DNA of 64,000 bases from Herminiimonas contaminans (lineage in GTDB: Bacteria > Pseudomonadota > Gammaproteobacteria > Burkholderiales > Burkholderiaceae_D): the NCBI RefSeq assembly GCF_015645465.1, contig NZ_JADOEL010000013.1, positions 60,630-124,629 of the forward strand, read 5' to 3'. Below are positions 1 through 7,058 of this stretch, in pieces. How positions within the stretch are numbered: the first letter of the stretch is position 1; every line of letters begins with the position of its first letter. The position numbers and the translations under genes were made by a program. A model generated the notes under the pieces. That model was not told the origin of the DNA. It saw nothing but the letters and a program-made list of their open reading frames with translations, and searched no databases.

Positions 1-979
1 TATTGCCGCCGCGCATCAGCGCACGCAGGTCGTGACCGCCGGTGGCGAACAGGCAGGTGTAGAGCTTGCCTTCAGTTGACAGGCGTGCACGGCTGCAATC
101 GCTGCAGAAGGCTTGCGTGACACTGGAGATGGCACCGATCTCGCCGCCGCCATCAACATAGCGCCAGCGTCCTGCGGTTTCGCTGACGTAGTTGGGCGCA
201 ATTGCTTCGAGCGGCATTTCGGCACTGATGCGACGTATCACTTCCGACGAAGGGATGACTTCATCCATCTTCCAGCCATTGGAAGCGCCGACGTCCATGT
301 ATTCGATGAAGCGCAGGATGTACGGGCTGCCTTTGAAGTGGCGTGCCATCGGTACGATTTCCTGATCGTTCATGCCGCCTTTGACGACCATATTGACCTT
401 GATTGGGCCGAGGCCGACGCGATGTGCTGCTTCTATGCCTTCCAGCACATCGGAGACGGCGAAGTCGACATCATTCATTTGCTTGAAGACTTTATCGTCC
501 AGCGCATCCAGCGAAACCGTCACACGTTTGAGTCCGGCATCTTTCAATGCCTGTGCCTTGCGTGCCAGCAGCGAACCGTTGGTGGTCAGCGTCAGGTCGA
601 GTTCACGGCCATCCGGTGTGCGCAGTGCGCTTAGCATGGCGATCAGTTTTTCCACATTCTTGCGCAGCAGCGGTTCGCCACCGGTCAGGCGAATTTTCTC
701 CACGCCATGGGCGACGAACAGGGAGGTGATGCGGGTGATTTCTTCAAACGAAAGCAAAGAGCTTTGCGGCAGGAAGGCGTAATCCTTGTCGAAGACTTCC
801 TTGGGCATGCAATAAACGCAACGGAAATTGCAGCGATCCGTGATCGAGATGCGCAAGTCCTGCAATGGACGCGCACGGGTATCCGCCAGCAAGCCCGTCG
901 GTGCTTCAAGGCGTGCAGGTATGACCGGTATCTTGTTCTGATAGCGGAGGTCTGCGAGCGGAATGATTTTTTCAGTCAT
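1..979 (-). CDS. moaA: GTP 3',8-cyclase MoaA (3' end cut by window edge)
   Basis: Radical-SAM enzyme for the first step of molybdenum cofactor synthesis, converting GTP to 3',8-cyclo-dihydro-GTP in the cytosol. The N-terminal cluster motif CxxxCxxC is at residues 50-57 (CNFRCVYC) and the SAM-site LTGGEP at about 98-103. The second, C-terminal cluster is visible as CSDC followed by a third Cys (YTCLF). The start at 979 gives [13 protein letters not shown]; 326 codons are present and a few tens are missing at the left edge. It is divergent from apbC. Molybdopterin made here would feed the formate dehydrogenase encoded downstream. The family assignment is firm. Confidence 0.95.
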   Translation of the reverse strand, partial: MTEKIIPLADLRYQNKIPVIPARLEAPTGLLADTRARPLQDLRISITDRCNFRCVYCMPKEVFDKDYAFLPQSSLLSFEEITRITSLFVAHGVEKIRLTGGEPLLRKNVEKLIAMLSALRTPDGRELDLTLTTNGSLLARKAQALKDAGLKRVTVSLDALDDKVFKQMNDVDFAVSDVLEGIEAAHRVGLGPIKVNMVVKGGMNDQEIVPMARHFKGSPYILRFIEYMDVGASNGWKMDEVIPSSEVIRRISAEMPLEAIAPNYVSETAGRWRYVDGGGEIGAISSVTQAFCSDCSRARLSTEGKLYTCLFATGGHDLRALMRGGN

Positions 980-1192
980 GGGGAAAGTCTTCTAAGTACG
1001 CCATTGTAAGTCGTACAGCTAGGGCGTGTCGAATCGGTATCGACTGTACTTACTGCTTCATATCGCATTATTTGGCGGCGGAATCGGCTTTTCTCAAGGC
1101 GGGAAGTGAAAATATGACCATGCCGGGCGGCAAGTCCGCAGCGTAGGACGGGCAATTAGTTTAGACTTGCGCTATAAAATTCAGGAGAACCA

Positions 1193-2281
1193 ATGAGTAT
1201 TACGATAGATGCAGTAAAAGCAGCGTTGACCGGTGTTATCGACCCGAATACGGGCAAGGATCTGGTCAGCAGCCGTTCCGCAAAAAATATCCAGATCAAT
1301 GGCGATAACGTCATTTTTGACGTGGAATTGGGTTATCCGGCAAAAAGCCAGATCGATGGCATCCGCAAATCAGCGATTGCTGCGGTGCGCACCATCGAAG
1401 GCATAGGCGCGGTCACTGCCAATGTGCACTCGAAAATCGTCGCCCACTCCGCACAACGCGGTGTGAAGCTGATGGCCAATGTCAAAAACATCATTGCTGT
1501 CGCGTCCGGCAAGGGCGGCGTCGGCAAATCCACCACTTCCGTCAACCTGGCGCTGGCGCTGGCCGCCGAAGGTGCGCAGGTCGGTATTCTCGATGCAGAT
1601 ATTTATGGCCCATCGCAACCGATGATGATGGGCATCTCCGGCCGCCCTGAAACCATGGACGGCAAAACCATGGAGCCGATGGAGAACTACGGTTTGCAGG
1701 TGTCGAGTATCGGTTTCATGATCGATCCGGACGAACCTATGGTCTGGCGCGGTCCTATCGTGACGCAAGCCTTGTCGCAATTGCTGGAACAAACCAACTG
1801 GCGCGACCTGGATTACCTCATCGTTGATATGCCGCCAGGTACCGGTGACATCCAGCTGACCATGTCGCAAAAAGTACCGGTTACCGGCGCCGTCATCGTG
1901 ACCACACCGCAAGACATCGCCTTGCTGGATGCGCGCAAGGGTTTGAAGATGTTTGAAAAAGTCGGTATTCCGATTCTGGGTATCGTCGAAAACATGAGCA
2001 CACATATCTGCTCGAACTGCGGCCACGCTGAAGCGATCTTCGGTGAGGGCGGTGGTGAAAAAATGTGCGGCGAATACGGTGTTGATTTCCTCGGCGCCTT
2101 GCCATTGACGATGTCGATACGTCAGCAGGCCGATTCCGGCAAGCCGACCGTGGTCGCAGATCCGGATGGTCCTATCGCTGTTATCTACAAACAGATCGCA
2201 CGAAAAATCGCGATCAAGGTGGCAGAAAAAGCGAAGGATATGTCGTCCAAGTTCCCAACGATCGTCGTCAAAAACGATTAA
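1193..2281 (+). CDS. apbC: Mrp/ApbC family iron-sulfur cluster carrier ATPase
   Basis: A 362-residue P-loop ATPase of the Mrp/NBP35 group, thought to hold and deliver [4Fe-4S] clusters to apo-proteins. An N-terminal DUF59/MIP18-like domain (about 1-90) precedes the deviant Walker A GKGGVGKST at about 106-114. Near residue 273 is the CxxC (CSNC) pair that bridges a cluster between two subunits. The start is supported by AGGAG six bases upstream (TCAGGAGAACCA-ATG). It stands next to an Fe-S-rich formate dehydrogenase locus, which may be one client; that link is inference. Confidence 0.95.
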   Translation: MSITIDAVKAALTGVIDPNTGKDLVSSRSAKNIQINGDNVIFDVELGYPAKSQIDGIRKSAIAAVRTIEGIGAVTANVHSKIVAHSAQRGVKLMANVKNIIAVASGKGGVGKSTTSVNLALALAAEGAQVGILDADIYGPSQPMMMGISGRPETMDGKTMEPMENYGLQVSSIGFMIDPDEPMVWRGPIVTQALSQLLEQTNWRDLDYLIVDMPPGTGDIQLTMSQKVPVTGAVIVTTPQDIALLDARKGLKMFEKVGIPILGIVENMSTHICSNCGHAEAIFGEGGGEKMCGEYGVDFLGALPLTMSIRQQADSGKPTVVADPDGPIAVIYKQIARKIAIKVAEKAKDMSSKFPTIVVKND

Positions 2282-2302
2282 TTTTTCTCTCCGCTTCACT
2301 TG

Positions 2303-2325
2303 ATACCTGCATAGTTTGCAGGTAT
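2303..2325 (+). terminator. Hairpin after apbC, possible terminator
   Basis: A perfect 9-bp inverted repeat (ATACCTGCA / TGCAGGTAT) with a 5-base loop lies 22 bases after the apbC stop. No run of T follows, so factor-independent termination is uncertain. Confidence 0.35.
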
Positions 2326-2352
2326 GGTTGCTTCGAAGTTATTTTCTCTGGT

Positions 2353-2638
2353 GTGGATACTTAGAACTCATTTCACAAATATCCGCGAGTGCGAACGCGG
2401 CTATTTGGGAGGTAGTGCAAGGCGTGTCGCGCCGCCAAGGGTGGTCCCTTGGCAAGCGGCGCAACGCAGCAATACGCCCAAATAGCCCGTTCCCTCCGGG
2501 TTCTTACCAAAAGCGGCGCTGGCCGCGTTGTGCTCCTTGCGCATAGCCCGCTATGCGACGCGTCGCACGCCTTGCCAGCACCGCTTTTGCTAAGAACGCA
2601 TCTCACGGATATTTATGAAATGAGTTCTAGGTGTCCAC
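2353..2638. repeat. Two-lobed palindromic element with 33-bp terminal inverted repeats (MITE-like)
   Basis: The outer arms 2353-2385 and 2606-2638 are inverted copies matching at 30 of 33 positions. Inside are two separate hairpin lobes. Lobe one is closed by an 11-bp perfect stem (2399-2409 with 2477-2487) and contains further nested pairs (GCGCCGC/GCGGCGC and CCAAGGG/CCCTTGG). Lobe two has a 24-bp stem (2500-2523 with 2574-2597) with two mismatches. No credible coding frame or obvious target duplication is present. It fills most of the gap between apbC and the formate dehydrogenase locus. It could be a non-autonomous transposable element or a dispersed structured repeat. Confidence 0.75.
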
Positions 2639-2754
2639 ACAAGTTTACTCATCGTTCCAATCCGCGATAGCAGTTCTGATCCGGTTTGCAATTTCGGCGC
2701 ACAATATACCGTGTGCCCCTATCCGAACAGGCAAGCTTGCCGTCATGAGGAAAC

Positions 2755-3273
2755 ATGGAGACTGAAGCAATCAGCGTTGGTGTCATCATGCAACGCACAC
2801 CACTTGCCAATCGCTGGCAACCGTTTCAATGGCTACCCATTGAAATTGTCGGCGCTATTGTTTCCCACGACCACGGCCCAAGCTGCCTGCGCAATGATCC
2901 CGACGATATGCGCTGGTTGTTCAGCGGCATACAGGTCAATCTCTCCAGTAGCGAAGCTGAAGGTTACTTCCTGAACATCAGTGCGCCTGCGCCTTGCTGG
3001 TTCATCATGTGGCGCATCGAAGAATGCGATGGCGTTGAACTGGCGGTTCCGAAGTCGGTAACGCTTTCCTATAATGAAGCAGCACGCCTGATGGATGGTG
3101 GCGAGCGTGTCGATACGCTGCCCGCGTCGCCGGAAGTGATAGAGCTCCTGACGAGTTTTACCGGCGAGTATTACCATCCAGAACCGAAACGCAAACACAA
3201 AAAACCTTCGTTTGAGGGTGGTGAGGGCGTAGACAAGATGGCGCGTGCGGAAGGTGACGCAAATGGCCGCTGA
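2755..3273 (+). CDS. DUF3305 domain protein of the formate dehydrogenase locus
   Basis: A 172-residue protein of the DUF3305 family, which recurs beside FDH3-type formate dehydrogenase genes together with DUF3306. The body runs from about residue 6 (SVGVIMQRTPLANRWQPFQW) to about 130, followed by a charged tail (PKRKHKKPSFEGG). There is no signal peptide or membrane segment, so it is probably cytosolic. A good ribosome site (GAGGAAAC) precedes the ATG. Its stop overlaps the start of the DUF3306 gene, suggesting translational coupling. The molecular role is unknown; an assembly or maturation function is inferred from context only. Confidence 0.85.
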   Translation: METEAISVGVIMQRTPLANRWQPFQWLPIEIVGAIVSHDHGPSCLRNDPDDMRWLFSGIQVNLSSSEAEGYFLNISAPAPCWFIMWRIEECDGVELAVPKSVTLSYNEAARLMDGGERVDTLPASPEVIELLTSFTGEYYHPEPKRKHKKPSFEGGEGVDKMARAEGDANGR

Positions 3274-3877
3274 AGAATTTTTTGCGCGTTGGGCGAAGAA
3301 GAACGCCGAGTCCGCCAAGGCGAGCGAAAGCTTGCCGGATACCGATGCTGGCGCGCTTGTGCCGGAGAGCGCAGCGTCGCCAGATGCCGCACAGGAACCG
3401 CAAACGCTGCCGACCATGGATGACGTCGCCAAGCTCACGCACGACTCGGATTACTCTGGCTTCATGGCGCAGGGCGTAGACGAATCGGTCAAGCGTTCAG
3501 CCATGAAGAAACTATTCACCGATCCGCATTTCAACATCATGGATGGGCTGGATGTCTACATCGAAGACTTCAATAAATTTGAGCCGATGACGCCAGCCTT
3601 TATCGCGGGTCTGAGTCACGCAAAGGGTTTGATGGATCCATTGGCGCAATTGAAGTCGCCGTTGATGAAGTTACTGGATATGCCGCAGGATGAGGCCAAG
3701 GCTGAAACTGAGCAGCCCGTTGCCGAAGCCATCGAACAGACAGATGTTCAGAACGCAGCAGATGAAGAAGTGCAAGACCAGTCGTCCGAAGAGGCGGCTG
3801 AAAGCAGCGATACAAAAATAAAGACAACAAATACAAACAGGGAGCCCAACGTGTCTTCGCACGTTGATGAAACTTAA
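3263..3877 (+). CDS. DUF3306 domain protein of the formate dehydrogenase locus
   Basis: About 204 residues starting MAAEEFFARWAKKNAES, the typical opening of DUF3306. ATG 3263 is preferred over the in-frame GTG at 3245 because GGAAGG lies nine bases before it; it overlaps the DUF3305 stop by 11 bases. The middle part (TMDDVAKLTHDSDYSGFMAQ and PHFNIMDGLDVYIEDF) is the conserved core. The last third is acidic, low-complexity and probably disordered. No catalytic motif is visible. Constant pairing with DUF3305 and formate dehydrogenase suggests a joint accessory role, but the function is unknown. Confidence 0.82.
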   Translation: MAAEEFFARWAKKNAESAKASESLPDTDAGALVPESAASPDAAQEPQTLPTMDDVAKLTHDSDYSGFMAQGVDESVKRSAMKKLFTDPHFNIMDGLDVYIEDFNKFEPMTPAFIAGLSHAKGLMDPLAQLKSPLMKLLDMPQDEAKAETEQPVAEAIEQTDVQNAADEEVQDQSSEEAAESSDTKIKTTNTNREPNVSSHVDET

Positions 3878-3909
3878 ATCGTAGTCCCAGCCAGCATAGA
3901 AGCCAGCCA

Positions 3910-6012
3910 ATGACCACAGAATTCAAAGTATGTAACTGCAATCGCACGATGCCGCTGGATGCACAGGCGGGTGCGCAGATGGCGCAAGCACTCGGTGCCG
4001 ATGCGCCGTTGACCATGCATAGCGAGTTATGCAGGCGTGAAGTGACCTCTTATATGCAGGCACTCGACGGCGTTGATGATGTCGTGGTTGCCTGTACCCA
4101 GGAACGCAGTCTGTTTGGTGAAATCGCGCAGCAAAAAAATTCCGTCGCACCACTACGATTCGTCAACATCCGCGAGACTGGCGGCTGGGGCGCACAAGCT
4201 AAAAATTCTGTGCCTAAAATGGCGGCCTTGCTGGCCGCTGCAGCGTTGCCAGATCCTGACCCGGTTCCGACCGTGGACTATCAATCCGGCGGTCACGCAT
4301 TGCTGATCGGCCCGGCAGATCGCGTCTTGCCATGGGCGACGCGCCTGGGTGAGCAACTGGATGTCAGCGTATTGTTGACCGCCAGCGAGACGGGGGAAAT
4401 GCTGCAAGAGCATAGCTTCCCGGTTTTCTCCGGCAATCGTATTGCGATCAATGGCTGGCTCGGTGCATTCACGGTGCAATGGCAGCAGGCCAATCCTATC
4501 GACCTGGAAGCGTGCACCCGCTGCAATGCCTGCGTCGATGTCTGTCCGGAAAACGCGATCGACCTGACTTACCAAATCGATCTGAGCAAATGCAAATCAC
4601 ATCGCGATTGCGTCAAGGCTTGCGGCACCATAGGCGCGATAGATTTCTCGCGTAGCGCGGCGCAACGCAGTGCGGAATTTGATTTGATTTTTGATCTGTC
4701 GGACACGCCGGTCCTGACCCTGCATCAGCCACCGCAAGGTTATTTCGCGCCGGGTAGCGACACGCAACAGCAGATGACGGATTCCTTGCGCATCACGCAA
4801 ATGGTCGGTGAATTCAGCAAGCCTAAATTCTTCCTCTACAAAGAGAAATTATGTGCGCATGGTCGTAACGGTAAGGTCGGCTGTACTGCGTGTATCGATG
4901 TGTGCTCGGCGGAAGCGGTCAGCCATAACGGCGACCAGATTAAGGTCACGCCTAATCTGTGTGTTGGTTGCGGAGCGTGTACAACGGTATGTCCATCCGG
5001 GGCGCTGGCGTATGCCTATCCGCGCATTGCCGACACCGGCACCAGGCTGAAGACTATGCTGACGACGTATGTCAAGGCCGGTGGTACGCAACCTGCATTG
5101 CTGATCCATAACCAAGAGCAGGGCGCCGGGCTGGTTAATCAGTTGGGGCGTCTCGCCAAAGCGAATGGCAAGCTCAAGGGTTTGCCGGCCAATGTGATTC
5201 CGCTCGAGCTGCATCACATCGCTTCAGTCGGCATCGATTTCTGGCTGACGGCGGTTGCTTACGGCACTACTCATATCTCCATCCTTGTGACGCAGCAGGA
5301 TGCACCGCAATACGTCGCGGCATTGAATGCGCAGATAGACATCGCGCAAACCATATTGAGCGGTCTCGGTTATACCGGTGTGCACCTGTCGCTGATACAG
5401 GCGCATACGCCAGCGCAGCTGGATACCGGCCTGTCCACCATGCAGGCGGCACAAGTGCCACAACAGCGTGCCTTGTTCAATATCGCTGCGGATAAGCGCA
5501 GCGCGCTGGAACTGGCGATCGATCATCTGAAAAAACATGCGCCGCAGCAGGTTGAGCAAATCGCTCTGCCAGCTGGTGCACCTTTTGGTCTGGTGACCGT
5601 CAATAAGCAAAGCTGCACTTTGTGCATGTCTTGTGTCGGTGCTTGTCCGGAATCTGCGCTGACCGATAACGCCAATCTGCCGCAGCTGCGCTTCATAGAA
5701 AAGAATTGCGTGCAATGCGGCCTGTGTGAAAAAACCTGTCCGGAAAATGCGATCAGCCTGACGCCGCGCCTGTCGTTGACGGAGGCGGTGAAGCAGCCGG
5801 TCGTATTGAATGAGGCGCAACCTTTCCACTGCATCAGTTGCAACAAGCCTTTTGGTACGGCGCAGATGATAGAAAACATGGTCAGCAAGCTGTCTTTGCA
5901 CGGCGCGTTTGCAGGCAACGTAGACCGACTCAAGATGTGTCCTGATTGCCGTGTGGTTGACATGATGGCGAACAAGCACGAAGCGGTCATCACCGATTTG
6001 AAGAGACGGTGA
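3910..6012 (+). CDS. Multi-cluster 4Fe-4S ferredoxin-like protein
   Basis: A 700-residue soluble protein with many cysteine cluster motifs: CTRCNACVDVCPENA (about 198), an atypical CKSHRDCVKAC, CTACIDVCSAEA, CVGCGACTTVCPSGA, CTLCMSCVGACPESA and CVQCGLCEKTCPENA. A final CISC...CPDC pair lies near the end. The N-terminus (VCNCNRTMP...CRREV) holds further cysteines. It has no export signal, so it probably acts in the cytosol as an electron conduit or in assembly for the formate dehydrogenase locus. The family recurs upstream of torD/fdh genes in betaproteobacteria; the partner and reaction are not known to me. Confidence 0.85.
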   Translation: MTTEFKVCNCNRTMPLDAQAGAQMAQALGADAPLTMHSELCRREVTSYMQALDGVDDVVVACTQERSLFGEIAQQKNSVAPLRFVNIRETGGWGAQAKNSVPKMAALLAAAALPDPDPVPTVDYQSGGHALLIGPADRVLPWATRLGEQLDVSVLLTASETGEMLQEHSFPVFSGNRIAINGWLGAFTVQWQQANPIDLEACTRCNACVDVCPENAIDLTYQIDLSKCKSHRDCVKACGTIGAIDFSRSAAQRSAEFDLIFDLSDTPVLTLHQPPQGYFAPGSDTQQQMTDSLRITQMVGEFSKPKFFLYKEKLCAHGRNGKVGCTACIDVCSAEAVSHNGDQIKVTPNLCVGCGACTTVCPSGALAYAYPRIADTGTRLKTMLTTYVKAGGTQPALLIHNQEQGAGLVNQLGRLAKANGKLKGLPANVIPLELHHIASVGIDFWLTAVAYGTTHISILVTQQDAPQYVAALNAQIDIAQTILSGLGYTGVHLSLIQAHTPAQLDTGLSTMQAAQVPQQRALFNIAADKRSALELAIDHLKKHAPQQVEQIALPAGAPFGLVTVNKQSCTLCMSCVGACPESALTDNANLPQLRFIEKNCVQCGLCEKTCPENAISLTPRLSLTEAVKQPVVLNEAQPFHCISCNKPFGTAQMIENMVSKLSLHGAFAGNVDRLKMCPDCRVVDMMANKHEAVITDLKRR

Positions 6013-6061
6013 GTGCGATGACCCGTCATTCTTTTGAACAATTCATTTACCCAGGAATGCC

Positions 6062-6682
6062 ATGACGACTGCCCAGGCTATCAAATTCGAATCCCAGGAT
6101 CAGGGCGAAGAAACCGCGCGTGCCGATATCTACGGCTTGCTGGCGACGCTCTTGTATGCGCCGCCATCGCAGACTTTGCTGGATACGATAGCTGCCGCGC
6201 CAGTGCAGGGCGATAGCGGGCTGGAGCTGACATGGGCTGAGCTGGTTGCAGTCTGCAAAAGCGCGCAGCAGGAAGCAGTGCGTGAAGAGTACGAACAACT
6301 GTTTATCGGCGTCGGCAAGCCAGAAGTGATGCTGTATGGCTCCTACTACCTGTCCGGCTTCTTAATGGAAAAACCGCTGGCGGAGCTGCGTACCGATCTG
6401 ATGCAACTGGGTTTGCAGCGCTCGGATGATGTGGTCGAAAGCGAAGATCATCTGGCGACCTTGTGCGAAGTCATGCGCTATCTGATTGCATCCGATGACG
6501 TGGTGAATGCCAACCTGATCACGCAAAAGAAATTTTTCAGCGACCACATGCAAGCCTGGGTTGTTGAATGTTGCAATGCAATAGAGGCTAGCCCTAATGC
6601 GCGCTTTTATAAGCCAGTAGCGCGTCTGGCGCGGCAATTCTTTGAAGTGGAAATGCAGGCTTTTGATATGAGCCTGGATTGA
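6062..6682 (+). CDS. TorD/DmsD-family redox enzyme maturation chaperone
   Basis: A 206-residue all-helical chaperone of the TorD family. These proteins bind the Tat signal of molybdoenzymes and hold the precursor until cofactor is inserted. The conserved core EQLFIGVGKPEVMLYGSYYLSGFLMEKPL (from about residue 80) and the later EDHLATLCEVMRYL region are diagnostic. Its position directly before the Tat-signal peptide gene and the catalytic subunit fits service to FdhA. It starts 50 bases after the ferredoxin gene and is probably in the same transcript. Confidence 0.9.
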   Translation: MTTAQAIKFESQDQGEETARADIYGLLATLLYAPPSQTLLDTIAAAPVQGDSGLELTWAELVAVCKSAQQEAVREEYEQLFIGVGKPEVMLYGSYYLSGFLMEKPLAELRTDLMQLGLQRSDDVVESEDHLATLCEVMRYLIASDDVVNANLITQKKFFSDHMQAWVVECCNAIEASPNARFYKPVARLARQFFEVEMQAFDMSLD

Positions 6683-6786
6683 CGCGCGTAAAGATTCTGA
6701 ATAACAGGCTTTAACGGAAATTTAATTTCCATTTCCATTGTTTTATGGATGCAAGTTGCCAAAATGTATGCTAAGTTCTTATTCAG

Positions 6787-6814
6787 TTGTTATAGGAATT
6801 AAAAAGCATATTAC
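6787..6814 (+). promoter_or_regulatory. Possible promoter of the formate dehydrogenase structural genes
   Basis: The 160-base AT-rich gap after torD contains TTGTTA, a 16-base spacer and TATTAC, ending 29 bases before the Tat-peptide gene. It would allow the structural genes to be transcribed apart from the accessory genes. Consensus match only. Confidence 0.3.
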
Positions 6815-6842
6815 GTCCTGACTCAATTTACAGGAGACGATC

Positions 6843-7043
6843 ATGTCTGAGCAGTCCAAAACTCCCCGCCGTAATTTCCTCGCAGGTATAGGTGTGGTGG
6901 CCGCTGGTGGCGTTGCCGCCAAATTGGCTCCCGAGTCAGTCACCACTGCAGTTTCCAATGTATTTACTACACAAGATCCTGATGGCAAGAGCTATCGGCT
7001 GACTGAACACGTCAAAAAATACTACCGCAGCACCACAATTTAA
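6843..7043 (+). CDS. Formate dehydrogenase region Tat-signal small protein
   Basis: A 66-residue protein with an early twin-arginine signal (PRRNFLAGIGVVAAGGVAA, residues 9-27) and a short mature part ending EHVKKYYRSTTI. It matches the small family found just upstream of the catalytic subunit of FDH3-type formate dehydrogenases. It has a strong ribosome site (CAGGAGACG) and ends 15 bases before fdhA. It is presumably exported by Tat and may be a minor subunit of the periplasmic complex; its role is not established. Confidence 0.88.
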   Translation: MSEQSKTPRRNFLAGIGVVAAGGVAAKLAPESVTTAVSNVFTTQDPDGKSYRLTEHVKKYYRSTTI

Positions 7044-7058
7044 ATACGGGGTGACAAC

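Noticed and set aside
1370..2299. A 309-codon minus-strand frame opposite apbC
   Set aside because: It is antisense to a well-conserved ATPase; composition and lack of any motif mark it as a shadow.
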